A stretch of 64,000 nt of DNA from Chaetoderma sp. LZ-2023a (taxonomy: Eukaryota; Mollusca; Caudofoveata; Chaetodermatida; Chaetodermatidae), in the NCBI GenBank assembly GCA_034401795.1, contig CM067372.1, forward strand, positions 34,908,351 through 34,972,350, in the 5' to 3' direction. Numbering within the stretch: the stretch's first letter is position 1; each line of letters opens with the position of its first letter. A model generated the notes under the pieces. The model had not been told where the DNA came from. It saw only the letters and a program-made list of their open reading frames with translations, and did no database searches. The position numbers and the translations under genes are program-made. Shown in pieces: positions 1 to 12,681 of this stretch.

Positions 1-535
1 AGACGAGGCCAGTTCCTTGTCATTAAGCAGGGCAGTAAAATGGTTTACCCATTCACAGTGGCTTATTCCATTGGTAGTGTCGCTGGGCATGGGATTCATG
101 GAATTAACTACTTTGCAAAATTCCTTTTGGTTGCAAGTGGAAGCTGCATTGATTTTTCTTAAAATTTCCGCCTTATGAAGCTTTTCCTTATGCTTGATAG
201 TTTTCTTGTAAAGTTTAGCTTTTTGAAAGTATGTGTCCCTTAATTTGTTGTCAAAAGGTTTCTTATGGACGCATGGATCCACAGCCAGCATAGAACCATT
301 TCTTTTTCGATGTCGATTTATGTTCCATGCATTTAGATTTTTGCCTAAAGTGTTTAATCCTAAGGCTTGCTTGTCCAGCAACAAATAATAACACTAGCAC
401 CATTGTATTTAAGGCACATGCAATAGCCTAAGGAGTCACCTAGACAGCGTCCATTGAGTATTTTCATATTTGTGGATATACAAAGGTCAATGAAGTCTTT
501 GCCGAATTCATTAACTTTTGGGTCTAAGTTGAATC
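1..535 (-). pseudogene. LINE ORF2 fragment: end of endonuclease and EN-RT linker
   Basis: Read on the minus strand from about 535 down, the sequence encodes the C-terminal part of an APE-type endonuclease (DLCISTNMKILNGRCLGDS, then YNGASVI), the hallmark of a LINE ORF2. A lysine-rich linker follows (CVHKKPFDNKLRDTYF ... LYKKTIKHKEKLHKAEI) and then CEWVNHFTALLND just before the reverse transcriptase. A stop and frame change near 390-360 break the frame, so this copy is dead. The RT itself would lie beyond the left edge of the window. The family (CR1/jockey-like versus another clade) cannot be fixed from this piece. Confidence 0.75.
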
Positions 536-576
536 ATTAGTCTGCAAGCTTATGGAGAAGTGGTTGTGGAGTGCAC

Positions 577-691
<115 letters not shown>

Positions 692-953
692 AAGCAAAAT
701 TTAAATCTCTGTTTTACTAACACTTTTTAATGACATTTCAGCAAAAAATTCAAAAAGTGTTGATAATATTTATTTTATATACTGTCAGGCGTAACAAGTA
801 AAAGCAAATTTGATCATTGTATACTTTTTGTAATTTACACTTTGTTGCTACCACGTAATACAACGCATTGTTTCTCCTCTGCTGCATCCTCCTCCTCCCC
901 TCCTGTTGCTCCTCATCCTCCTCCTCATCATCATCATGCTCGTCACCACCCAC

Positions 954-954
954 C

Positions 955-991
<37 letters not shown>
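954..991. repeat. (CAT)n microsatellite
   Basis: CAT/ATC trinucleotide run next to the LINE endonuclease remnant at 1040-1640. Preceded by CCT-rich sequence (890-930). Short ORFs across it are only repeat translations. Confidence 0.95.
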
Positions 992-1039
992 GTCGGGTTG
1001 GTATGTCTGCATAGAAGTTTTCTTCTAATTTGGAGATCT

Positions 1040-1640
1040 TGTCCTATTTGCTCCCAGTTTGCCTTGTACATTTAGATCTTTCGGTCTTGTTAATGTTGGC
1101 TTTAATTTCAAGGTCTGTTATTACAAGCTGGTCCTGGCCGCTTAGTACTGGTCCTGTGACACACTTATTAAAGAGACCAGGTCTATTAGTCAAGTATAGG
1201 TCTATGGTATTATGCCGCCATGTGGGGTTATGCACCATCTAGTCAAGTAGGAAGGGTTGCACTATATCAAGCACTTCGTTACAGAGGGCTACATTGTTTG
1301 CACCTATTATTATACTTGAGTATTTCCAGCAAATGCCTGGAAGGTAAAGTCACGCCCTAGAATTATATTGGCATTTTAATTTTTTTATGTGCATTGTTTC
1401 AATTGAGTCTCTGCAAGTAAGGAATCGAGGATGATGTGGGTTTCCTATAATATGATCCGACATATAGAAGTGACTCACCATGCATAAGAACTTCTGCCCA
1501 CACTAATTCACAGTTGTTGACTTCCAGAGACTTCTTGAATCGCAGTTGAATTGATGGTATTTTTTGTGGTGATACACACACCTCCTTTGCGTTCGACAAT
1601 ATGGTTGTCTCATAGCTTCAGCTTCAGATGGATTACATAA
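1040..1640 (-). pseudogene. LINE endonuclease remnant (second family)
   Basis: Minus-strand reading frames give ELVWAEVLMHGESLLYVGSYYRKP near 1600-1480, typical of the middle of an APE-type LINE endonuclease. Further on come DIVQPFLLD and NTIDLYLTNRPGLFNKC, then VLSGQDQLVI near 1230-1050. In active enzymes the last motif is a catalytic Ser-Asp-His; here it reads G-Q-D-Q, so the catalytic site is gone, and frames change between 1399 and 1238. The piece resembles jockey/CR1-type endonucleases and differs from the fragment at 1-535, so these are two insertions and not one element. Confidence 0.7.
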
Positions 1641-1774
1641 ATTATAAAATTTAAATTTATCCAGTATATAAATGTCAAATAAGGAAATTTGAATTGAATT
1701 GAAGGAGTTTAAGAAATATTCAGATGAAGAGTATCGTCATTATGTCACGGAGAGATGACTTCAACAGAATTTCT

Positions 1775-2170
1775 AAATCAAATCAAATCAAATCAAATGA
1801 AAGATCATTTATTTAACAGTAACATGTCTTTACATAACTTAGTCCAGGTTGTCCAACGACACAACTTATAGTTCTGGCGGACACCTTACATATATAGACA
1901 CTCCGGTAACAATGCAGACAACAGAGACAGATACATATCAGGATATACATTGGATCTAGTAGAGATTATTACAAAACACAGATGGGGAGGGGAACGAGGA
2001 GATGATGGGTGGGTGGGTGGGTGGGCAGGCTATGGCAGTGTTATATTTACCAGCTCATCCAGTAGTTTTAATATAATATTGTAATAAAATAGGGATTTAA
2101 TAGGCCAAAACGGATGCTACTAAAACCAGGAGCAGGAGAGAAAATGGTTGTTAATTATGAGTTACAAGGG
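1775..2170 (-). mobile_element. Probable LINE/SINE 3' end with (TTTGA)n tail
   Basis: At 1775-1798 there are five pentamers AAATC, which on the minus strand read as a (GATTT)n tail. Just inside is an AATAAA-like signal on the minus strand (GTTAAATAAATGATC, about 1803-1820). Short tandem 3' tails are typical of CR1/L2-like retroposons. No coding sequence is recognisable in 1800-2170, so the assignment rests on the tail alone. Confidence 0.35.
2007..2026 (+). other. G-quadruplex-prone run (GGGT)5
   Basis: Five consecutive GGGT/GGGC units with single-base loops, starting at 2007. This is a strong canonical G-quadruplex pattern on the plus strand. No gene lies next to it. Confidence 0.7.
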
Positions 2171-5100
2171 ACATATAGGTAAGACTTTCTCCACATGGCT
2201 TACTTCCCACCACCCTGCTAATGATCAGGATATGAAGTCCACTAGTGTCGCCGGGTAGCTGCTTCATCTCTGCGTCATTGACCTAGTTTAAACCCTTTTT
2301 TATACACGGAAGATTTCCATCTCCCTGCAGTCCATGCACCTCTCAAACAATTGACTCACTTGAAAGATCCACTGAGTGCATTAAGATGAAATGTTTATAA
2401 TCTAAATATGGTCAGATGACTCTGTTGGACATGTTGGGGAGTAAAGTGTGCAAATGTGATGTTAGTGCAAAGACAGTGCGATGTAGAGGGTGTTATAAAT
2501 GTAATACGCAGGGTTGGCACTAAAATCCTGATGGGTTATCTAAGGCCTTGCCGGATCTGCTAAGTTCTAAAGAAGAATCGAGTTCTTATGTGAAGTGTAA
2601 TGCAATAAAAAAGGCTCTAAATATAAAGACCGAGCTGTGAAAAACAATGGATCTTAAACCAATTAGTTGACAGTTGAAAAGTCGTTGACCAGATTGCAAA
2701 CAAGTTTGCTGTCGAACCGAACAACGTTTCAAATATAAACAAAGTGGAAAAACCTAATGGACTAATAGCTAGCTAACGGCTCAAAGGTCAAATTAACCTA
2801 CTGTGTCCCAAAAAATTGTAATGGTTATCTAAAAAATCACTTTTAAAAAGGTCAATTGAAACTGACTAAGTGATTGGCATCAAAGTTGAATGTTATAAAT
2901 AAATTCCACTTATTATAAACAATAGCTACGGTAGAGATAAAGAATAACAATCTGGCAAGTAAATGGTGCATAGATTAAATACTGTAGTGATAGCGATTGA
3001 GCACACTATCTGGCAGCAACACTCCAATTTAAATTCCATCCGGCTTGGATATAGCTACAAATACTATTGGTGCAACAGTGTTAACACTATCTGGCAACAG
3101 AATACCATGAGTACAATCCGGCAAGACTACCAAATGGAAGACACTCTGATAGGGTTCAAACACCGAAAATGGGGACTAGGCTAAGCGGTGTCGTCGGGTA
3201 TACAAGTACCAAGTATGAATGCAATCCGGCAATAAGTACCAATTGGAAAGCACTGACAACAAACTACTGTCCTGAAATCTAACAAGTGAAAACGGAAACT
3301 AACTCCACAAATTGACTAGAACAACTTGGCATGGAAAGCAATCATGAGTCGCTGATGAACCATGAGGTGAATCAGCAGAAGACGATTACTTTGCCTGCAA
3401 AGCTATTCAAACGTAATAAGAATGAGGATAAGGACGCCAAAGAAACTTACATTCTATGGAAGCTGGTTACTGAATTGATTTAGCAGGACTATTGATTTTT
3501 AGACTGTGCTGAGGATAAGTTCTTAGGTTATAGGAGCGCGAACTCGCTATTGAAATAGCCTGGGCAAATAAAGCAGACTTATAACTTAATTGTAAACCCT
3601 TTATGGTGAGGAATATTGTTCAAATGTGTTCGTGAAAACACATTTAACCAACATTCATCACAAGGAAGAGTTTATACCCTGCTGCTTTACTTTCACACTC
3701 CCTGCTAGGATGGACAAGCTTTCCCTTGGGGCCTGGGTTAATGTGATACCGGACTAAGTTTTGAGCATCCAAAGGGTGCTGATACTTAGAGCCAAATTGG
3801 TGTCAATTTGGAACTAATTTTAAAGTACCCAGTCAAAGTTTTACTGAATTAATCAGAAACAGCCAAGACAGAACTGATAAGCACCATAGGCTGGTATCTA
3901 ATAAATCCGTTTCACCTATCCTAGCTTTAGCCTAAAAAGTGTGCGGCCGACTTACTTTAATAGAAATCTTTAGATTATGTCATTTTAGTACTGAAGCCGT
4001 AAGAGCTAGGTCATTGTCAAAGGGGTGACCCCCCCCCCCCCCCCGTGACAATAACCTAGCACTTTAACAAACAGATTTTAAATATTCAATAAATGGCATC
4101 TTTTAATTGACAATCAGATAAACTCCTACTGTCGTATGTTAGGTGATAACAATTATCGGTTCTGTACGTGTACTGTTAAAGTGTGCCTACAGGAATGTAA
4201 TCTTCGTAAACTGGATAATAATTGGTTGCGCCTCGAAGTTGTGTAATATCCGCAACAAGAAGTTTCGGTTTCTCTGTCATTTCTATATCTGGAAGCGTGA
4301 CTAGAATTTATAGTTCCAAATGCTGATTTTAACACAATGCATTTCAATTCATTATTAATCAAATGTTACTGGCGAAATACATGGCTATCCAATACAGTCT
4401 GAAAGTTTACTCTTACTGGATTTTATACAATAATGATTAAATAACCACGATGGTGGCCGGCTGTAAAAGCTTAGTTACCTTTGAAATTGAGCGGATCACA
4501 TGACAATGTGGCTGACAGCAGAAAACGATGTATCTGGTTCCATGAACGTAGCACATAGCCACAAGGACTAATTATGTGAACATGGACGAAGATGGAATCA
4601 AATAATCGTTTAGAAAAAGCTGCTTAAAAATACAGGTTTAAGACCTGATAACAATTTAGTACAAGAAGGCGGAAATGTAAAAAACTAACATTATCTGCTA
4701 TTACAGTAATGAAACCCGCCTCCTTGGGCCATAACGTTGAGCATTCCCTTTCTCCGACTGTGCAATATGCAAACTATAGCTATGACAAATAAGTTAAATA
4801 TCAAATCTGTGACCAGGAAATAGGTCTTCTGCGCACATTTGGCACTCAGTTCTTGCCAGCAAAAGTGCTTTCACAAATTAAGTGGCAATATAACAACTTA
4901 CTGCTGTACAAAATACAGCCACATTTACCAATTAATTAGCTGGTCATATAGAGTCTGAGCCTACTAACATTTTACGTAAATAAAACTCAGAAAATAACAC
5001 ACTGCCATACTGCACAACAGCCGGCGAAAGAGAACGTTAATATTTTGGAAACTTTAACGTCAGACCAACTGCAATTGCCAAAGTAGCAGTTTATATTCGG

Positions 5101-5740
5101 ATTTGAAATCATGCTAACATAAAGCTCATGATCTAGTCAGAGCGTTGCTCCAAAATTGACATGTAACCACTCCACTCTGAATTCCGTTTCGACACACGCA
5201 TCAGAAAGCATCGGTCTGAGAATCTGCATGAAATTAATTGAATAACTACTGGAAAATGTTGCGCTGCGCAACTGCAACAACTTCTAGCATCATCATTCAA
5301 AGAAAATCAAACAGATTCCAAGACGCCAACCTTAATATGAGAATCTAAAAAAATGGCTATCAGAATCAAGTGGCTAACGTCTTGGGCTAGCTATTACTTG
5401 GTATGCAAATCTGAAACATAACAAAAGCCACGCCGTCTAAAATTCACGTTCGTCTCCTATGAATAGTCTTTGATAACCATTCCTCAAGTGAACACATTCT
5501 AATATAAATCTATCCAAGTAAATGCGTGCATCTGATAAGCACTCAAATAAACTCCATCTATATTAAGTCCATCGAACAGCAAATAATGTCATTTCACAAA
5601 AATGACCGGTAAACAAACTGAAGAGGAATATCCCACCTATGTAAGGAGCACCACAATCGAATAATGAAAATTGGTTCAAACCCACAGTTCAAATGAAATG
5701 TAAGTTGACACAATCTCAAAATTCGGTCTGACTGCTATTT
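2171..5740. other. Unassigned region, possible LINE ORF1 scrap at 2431-2625
   Basis: This 3.5-kb stretch has no convincing gene. At 2431-2625 (plus) a short frame reads CKCDVSAKTVRCRGCYKC followed by W-H, with C-x-C ... C-x2-C-x2-C spacing like a decayed PHD-type finger of a LINE ORF1; it is soon stopped. Around 3000-3230 the words ATCCGGCA and CTATCTGGCA recur but form no regular array. A 50-codon frame starts at 3340 (MESNHESLMNHE...) with no recognisable family. A run of 16 C lies at 4029-4044. Confidence 0.3.
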
Positions 5741-5792
5741 GATTACAATATTCAGTAGTAGTATTGATAGTGGTAATATCAATTGGATTCTT

Positions 5793-5990
<198 letters not shown>

Positions 5991-6429
5991 AGCAGTTTCA
6001 GCAGTTTCAGTGGCAGTGGCACTGATGGTGGTGGCTATTCTGTGTGGTGTTGGTAATGTTATTTCTGCGTGTGTCGATTACGTAATTTTTTTTTATTGTT
6101 TTCCTCAAAGATTTTACTGTTAAAACTTTGTCTCGCGGTACCTGTTTTACATTGTTCCATAATTTAGTGGCTGCAATAGATATTCTGTTTTTCCCTAAGT
6201 ATGTTCATACATATTCAAGGTGTAGATTATGTCTTGTTCTTGTGTTATGTTGATAAATGCTGATAATGTGTGTGAAGTATGGGGTGATAGATTTGGCCTA
6301 TTTCACGAACATGAAACCTGCTGTCACTGTCACCACACAACAGGTCTATGTTAGCATTATAATGTCAGTCACCATGCAGGTCTGTCATTTCATCATGGGA
6401 GTGGGCAGGCGGCTGGAGTTCATCCTATT

Positions 6430-6546
<117 letters not shown>

Positions 6547-7060
6547 TACCTTCGTCCCATAAAGGAAAGAGAGTAATGTGATCATGTCTGTCTGTGTGAG
6601 TCTATTTCTCAGTCTATCACGAACAATGTATAACGTCCATGTGAACAATGAATTGTCATATAGTCCTGAACGGTAGAAAAATATGTGCATATGTGCCTAA
6701 TACATGCAGTAGTAGCCGCTTATGCTCCCTATAGCATTATTTCTTTCTTTCTCTCTTATTGAATTTAATGCCTCTCGGAGAGACCCTTCAGGCGAACCTC
6801 CTGTGTTGAAAGTGATTTGAGCAGGCTGCCAGCTATGCCCTCGGTGACGTCCAATCTGGATATGTCACACCATCTGTACGTCTGCTACTGTAAGCATCAG
6901 GCATCAGATATGGCGTCGCTACCTGTAGACCTATTTCTACTACTGCAAGCGTTAGCTATGACATCATGGAGACACTGATAGATTAGATTAGATAGTTTAC
7001 AGAACGCAGGGCTAGTGCCTTTATGTTCTGCTTATACTCCTTGTTTGTAATGGTGAATAC

Positions 7061-7088
7061 TCTCTCTCTCTCTCTCTCGCGCGCGCAC

Positions 7089-7179
<91 letters not shown>

Positions 7180-7202
7180 TGTGTGTGTGTGTATATATAT
7201 AT
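7061..7202. repeat. Compound microsatellite (CT)n-(GC)n-(GTGC)n-(GT)n-(AT)n
   Basis: Five adjoining simple repeats: TC (7061-7078), GC (7079-7087), a 90-bp GTGC tetramer block (7091-7180), GT (7180-7192) and AT (7193-7202). The alternating purine-pyrimidine GC/GT/GTGC part is of the type that favours Z-DNA. Frames reading RACV or ARTH are repeat artefacts. Confidence 0.97.
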
Positions 7203-7299
7203 TCTTAATTACATGCATCCATATTTACATACATACATATATACAATTTGGGACTGCAGTTATAACCAGTGTGTATTGGTGTAGAGCAGCGTGAAAAAG

Positions 7300-8330
7300 G
7301 AAATGGGTGATAACCCACCCATTCCCTATGCCATCCTACAGTGCACCAGCACATCCATACTTATGTAAAGGTCATAACATTTTACAATTCATATATTATA
7401 ACGATGTGAGATACATAAATATTAGAGGTTAGGAATGATGTGATTACACACCCTTTCCATACAGGCTTACATACATGTGAAATACATACAATTAGAGCTT
7501 AGGAACGATGCGATTGCACACCCCTTCCATATCTCACATTACAATTAAGCAATTCAAATATACATAACATTAGCTATTAGGAACGATGTGATTACACATT
7601 ACACACCAATTCCCTTAACGGAATACAATTATACTGGTACATACCTAGCTGTTACATACACTTAGAGCTTAGAAACGATGTGATTTCACACCACTTCCCT
7701 ATCTCATATATATAAATTCAAAAACTACCTGTGGAAAACGTAACTTTAGATATTAGGAGTGATGTGATTACACAACCAATCCATATCTCATACTACAGTT
7801 AAGCAATTCAATATACACGTAGAATACATAAATTTAGCTATTAGGAACGATGTGATTACACACCCATTCCCTTCACGGAATACAATTATACTGGTACATA
7901 CCTAGCTGTTACATACGATTAGAGCTTAGGAACGATGTGATTTCACACCACTTCCCTATCTCATACTACAGTTAAGAAATTGAAAAACTACCTGTGGAAT
8001 ACGTAACTTTAGATATTAGGAGTGATGTGATTACACACCCAATCCCTATCTCATACCACAGTTAAGCAATTAAATATACACGTTGAATACATAACCTTAG
8101 ATGTTAGGAATGATGTGATTACACACCCATTCCCTTCTCAGAATACAATTATACTGGTATGTACCTAGATTAAATATAAATTACACAGTTACAGATATTG
8201 GGAATAATATGATTACACACCCATTCCTTTCTCAAAGTGCAATTATACTAATAAGTAAGCTTATAGAGAATAGTCTAGACATCAGGATCGATGTGATTCC
8301 ACACCCAATCCGTGTCTCATTCTGTAGCCT
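7300..8330. repeat. Minisatellite, ~87-bp units with a three-unit higher-order period
   Basis: At least eleven diverged units, each with the core GAACGATGTGATTACACACC followed by ATTCCCT or TTCCCTATCTCAT. Cores fall near 7433, 7506, 7580, 7672, 7757, 7843, 7930, 8018, 8107, 8199 and 8284. The later units step by 85-92 bp. Units three apart are more alike than neighbours: 7580/7843, 7672/7930 and 7757/8018 share full-length variant segments, giving a higher-order period of about 261 bp. A degenerate first unit is visible near 7300. Confidence 0.9.
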
Positions 8331-9537
8331 CCAGAGAAAGCTAGAGAAGTTAATCAGAACAATCTGGTAGCTAGTCCTCGCAACAGTTTTTTTTTGGTTA
8401 TTTCGGGGATAACCGGAAGTTCATCCATAGGACCCGTGTCTCATAGATCTAAATAACATTTTGAAAACTAAAATAAACAAAAACAAATTTGCCGCTTATG
8501 ATAAATGTGGCATTGTTGCTCTCTCCTACTGCACTGTCGCAATGCATGTTCGTGTGTTGCTGTGGTGGTGTTTGGTTTGGAAGGGATGGGTGGGGCGGAG
8601 TGGGGGGTACCTTTTATTGGGCAAAGATATAACTTGGGTTTTGGTCTTGGGGCGGACAAAGTCCGTGAAATTAAATCTAGAAGGCAAATTAGGCTAAAAT
8701 TGAAACAAACATATTAAAGTGAGATGAAAATCAAAAGTAACGCTATCAAATCAAGAAGAAATAAATTAAGTTAATGCCATGAGAATAAAAAGATCAAGAA
8801 ACGGGAAAGATTCAACTGAAAACCTAGTGTATATAAACGAAATATCCTGAGATTAGAACTTAGAATCATAACCTGTTGCTGTTGAAATAATAAGATTGGT
8901 GCATGTGTTGCAGTTTATGAATTAAATTATGGGCCTAGGCATTGGTGTCGTCAGTCAGGCGGAGTGGGCAGAGGATAGTATTCAGCGACATAAAACAGAT
9001 TTCGGCAGTATGAAAGAAAGTTTGACATTCTAGGATGTTCTTAAAATAGATACCAGTTCGCTAAAATTCAGCACGGGAGAGTGGGGACTCAATTTACTTA
9101 GACTGGAGACCCATGAAATCCTGAAAAGAAACAAGATGGTGGCGATACGAAAACCGGGATCCCTCATTTTGTGATCAATATAAAGGTAATAACGCTAATT
9201 AAATGATTCTCATCATGAGAAAATTGGACGGTACAAACAAAATACAGTTCAAATAATAAATTTTAAAAACAAAAAAGAACGGATTATATAATACGCCCCT
9301 TCATAGTAATAATAAACTTAACCGTTTAAACCCATTGGTGATCATAACATGAGACGAACATATACACACAGTGGGGGCAAATCAAAGCCCAAAAAGGGAA
9401 CACTAATTTATAATTATATACATGGCATAGTGAGCACGCATGCATGCACGCACGCACGCACGTACATGCAAGGGTCTTACAGGTAACACGTTGACTGGCT
9501 ATACTACCGGTTACTGAGTCATGTTGTTTGTCCGGGA
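8331..9537. other. Intergenic, nothing recognised
   Basis: No coding signature. A short hairpin (GGTTATTTCGGGGATAACC, about 8396) and a small GCAC repeat near 9445-9470 are the only structures seen. The last part (9300-9537) is probably the 3' UTR of the minus-strand LINE that follows. Confidence 0.4.
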
Positions 9538-12300
9538 TTAAAATGCTGATGCACAGAATTTGGCAAAATCTTTGATTATGGGGTCGCAGGATTGCATCAG
9601 GAAAATGCATTTATCGCTATAATTTAGAGACTGGAACGTTGGATTACAGGCCAGGACTGTGTCAAAAAGAGAATTTCTATCTGCGAGATAGAGAGGGCAC
9701 TGCATTACAAAATGAGTTTCATCTTCCACTTCCCCAGAATTACATTGCAAACACTGCCTATTTTCTATGGGGGTCTTGGGTTGGGTATATCTACCAGTTT
9801 CAATATCGAGCTTATGATTTGACATTCTAAGACGGGTAAGAGCTATTCTTTGTTGTTGATTTGATACGATGGTTAGGTAAGGTTCGAGAATAAACTGGGT
9901 TTTGAATGTAGCATATACTCTAAGTTTATTAGCATCTGGTCTGTTAATTGAAAGTGACCATTGCTTAATAATTTCGTCTTTGATAACCGTGATACAATTG
10001 AGTGAGGGGGTGGGGGTGGCGTGTGGGACTCCTCCATAGAGCGTGTCAGATCATTAACTGCCCTAACCCATGAGTCAGACTTGTTGTATGCTAAGAATGA
10101 TGATAGCCCATAGGCATTACCCAGCAAGGAGTCTTTGGGCATGTCTTCTAGACGGCTCTTGTATTTTAGTATTGAAGATATGACGGCGACTCCTAGAGGG
10201 AACAGCCCCAGTTCACCCCTCACAGCATCGGTCGAGGCCAATTTGTTAACGCCAAGAACATATCTAGCATAGCCAAGATACACCTTTTCAGCGGGTAAGT
10301 TGTCAATTTTCTGAAGTGTTTTAGACACAGAGGTGGAGCAGAGAGATACTCCCCAGAGTTTGGACCCGTAAAGAGCTATGGGCTTACTTAAGGAATTAAA
10401 AAGACTAAGTGCTACTTTAGGAGAACAAGATTCCTGGCACAGTAACTTTCTCAGTTTGAAAGTGACCTTCATTGATTTAGCATTTAGGTTCTCACAAGCT
10501 ATAGTAAACGAGCCAGAGTTGCTAAAGTCGATGCCTAAATATTTGTACGACATAATACATTCTAACTAATGATTATTGAATGTAAAGTTATCAGTCAAAA
10601 GCCTACCATTCCTATTGAATATAATAATCTAGTTTCTTTCTAGATTCACCTCAAGTTTCCACTTAGAGCAGTATTGACTAAGGTTCCGTAGGCATTGTTG
10701 TAATCCTGTACTGGCTTCAGAGAGTAATACAATATCGTATGCATACATGAGACATTGCAGTTTCCTAGCAGACAGCTCAACAGGACAAGTATGCCCCTTA
10801 GCTATATCAGATGGAAAATCATTAATAAATAGCGAAAAAAGCAAGGGACATAGCACTTCACCCTGCCGGACTCCATGTGAGATTTTAAATTGGGGACTTA
10901 AACCATCGGGATATTTAATACAGCTACATGTATTATTGTACATATTTTTGATAATTGAATAAAAATTGCCCCTTATTCCGAGGTTTAGAATTTTTTTAAA
11001 TAGACCTGTCCAGCAGACCTTGTCAAAAGCCTTACTAAAATCAACAAAGCAGGCATAAAGTTTTTTACTTTTGAATTTTGTGTAAGAATCAACTAGGGTC
11101 TTGAGTATGAACGATGGGCATGAGGATTTCTTAAAGCCAATCTGTTCTTCAGTTCTAAGATTATGGGTCTCAACACATTTCTCCAGTCTTATACAAACCA
11201 TTGAAATCATACCGTCCACAAGTGAAAAAGATCTTGGCGTACACATAGATGAAAACCTCTCCTTCAATACCAATCTAAATGCAACTGTATCAAAGGCTAA
11301 CAGCATAGTTGGTCTAATTAACAGAACCTTCAATTACATAGATGAAAACATGTTATTCAAATCACTAGTCCGACCAATTTTAGAACTGTAACTGCATATG
11401 GTCTCCTCGTTTTAAAAGACAATATTGTATAATCGAAAGGGTTCAGTGCAGAGCCACTAAACTTGTTCCCCATTTGAGAAACTACTGCTACTCAGACAGG
11501 TTAAAGGCTTTGAATCTTATGTTACTAAAATACAGAAGGCTTAGAGGAGACTTTATCGAAACATACAAATTTATCCATGATGATTACAACATTGACAAAC
11601 ACACATTCTTTGACCGATCAAGTAACACACGTACTAGAGGTCACGCATTCAAGCTCAACACTAAAAGCAGCAGAAAAGAAATTTGTAGGCATTTTTCCCA
11701 AACCGAATTATTAACACATTGAACTCATTCCCTTCTGCTGTGGTCGAGGCACTCACGCTCAGTGTGTTTAAATCAATACTAGATATGCACCTAAATGACA
11801 AATCACCTAATATACGATCATGACATAACCAACTAACTAGAAATATACCCAAATGCTAGGAACAGAAGGGTGTAACCATGAGCGTAGGTGGCACACCACA
11901 GCTGAGACGGGGATAACCCATCTGCCCCACAGCACCTCCCAAAGTCAACCAGGGTCCTAAATTAATGTCAATGAATAATGCCAACCAAACAAATAAACAA
12001 TTGTAACTAAACAAAGTACAAGCACTAGTAATACAATACCAATACAACTCCAGAGGCAATAACAAGCCAAGGGCTTATGCCTCGTAAAATGATGATGATG
12101 ATGAAGAATAGTACTAAAAATCTTGGCTAGGTTGCTACAGATTGTAAATTGTAATTCCATGAACATTTTCAGGTTTGCTGCGGCTGCCTGCTTTAAAAAT
12201 TGAGGTAATAGAACCCTCACACCATTTGATAGGGTAAGGACTTCTTAGGATATTTCTGAGGACTCAGGCTGTGTTCAGCCTCTATGTCCCCATCTTCTTC
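9538..12300 (-). pseudogene. Decayed LINE ORF2 (RT and C-terminal region), interrupted by another LINE
   Basis: Minus-strand reading gives, in order: the RT start (PIKWCEGSITSIFKAG, 12250-12190), a break at the insertion 12105-11205, then RLEKCVETHN, EEQIGFKK, LYACFVDFSKAFDKV and HGVRQGEVLCPLLFSLFIND. The catalytic loop and YKYLGIDFSNSG come next. The end carries LRMSNHKLDIETGRY and a cysteine/histidine motif C-x2-C ... H-x4-C (9540-9830). The RT Y-A-D-D box reads Y-A-Y-D (10735-10746), one base change that removes the first catalytic aspartate. Two in-frame stops lie near 10629 and 10568, and there is a frameshift near 9872. The element is certainly dead. The region upstream of the RT is missing or lies beyond the (TTG)n repeat. 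Confidence 0.85.
11205..12105 (+). mobile_element. 5'-truncated LINE with 3' UTR and (ATG)n tail, nested
   Basis: Plus-strand frames encode the end of a CR1/jockey-like ORF2: KDLGVHIDENLSFN, then RLRGDFIETYKFIH, NTRTRGHAFKL and the terminal NSFPSAVVEALTLSVFKS (11210-11825), with frame changes near 11395 and 11695. A non-coding 3' UTR follows and ends GGCTTATGCCTCGTAAA then (ATGATG)n at about 12088-12104. The element lies inside the minus-strand LINE, splitting its RT between FSTIL and RLEKCV. The same 3' end occurs twice more at 19.9-20.1 kb on the other strand, which confirms that the terminus is real. Confidence 0.8.
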
Positions 12301-12301
<1 letters not shown>

Positions 12302-12356
<55 letters not shown>

Positions 12357-12357
12357 G
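12302..12357. repeat. (TTG)n microsatellite
   Basis: About 18 TTG units, at the upstream edge of the broken LINE RT. Confidence 0.97.
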
Positions 12358-12681
12358 GATCATCCTCCTCTTGATAGGAGCACCCATGTACAGTGGTCCA
12401 TATACATCTATTGACACAAAAGTCTAATTTATTAGTTAGTTAAGGCACACGTAAGGTTAATAGTGTTCCATTCGTCTATGTTACCTACATGCATGTCCGA
12501 GCATAAAGGTCCAATGTACAAGTCCTATATAGCTGGTATGTGAAGTATTTCGCACAGCGCTGTTATGGTAGTAGGTTGATAAGGAAGCACCTACCACAGT
12601 GTAGATTATAGCAGAGTCTTCTAGTGAGGTGTTCAATGTTGGGAAGCTGGTCAGGGAAATTTGGCAGGACGTCTGTAGTGG

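Noticed and set aside
7021-7294. Frames reading RACV or ARTH repeats
   Set aside because: They come from the GTGC/GT microsatellite in different frames.
7300-8330. CRISPR-like array of regularly spaced repeats
   Set aside because: Units of 85-92 bp are repetitive along their whole length with no unique spacers, and the context is eukaryotic; it is a minisatellite.
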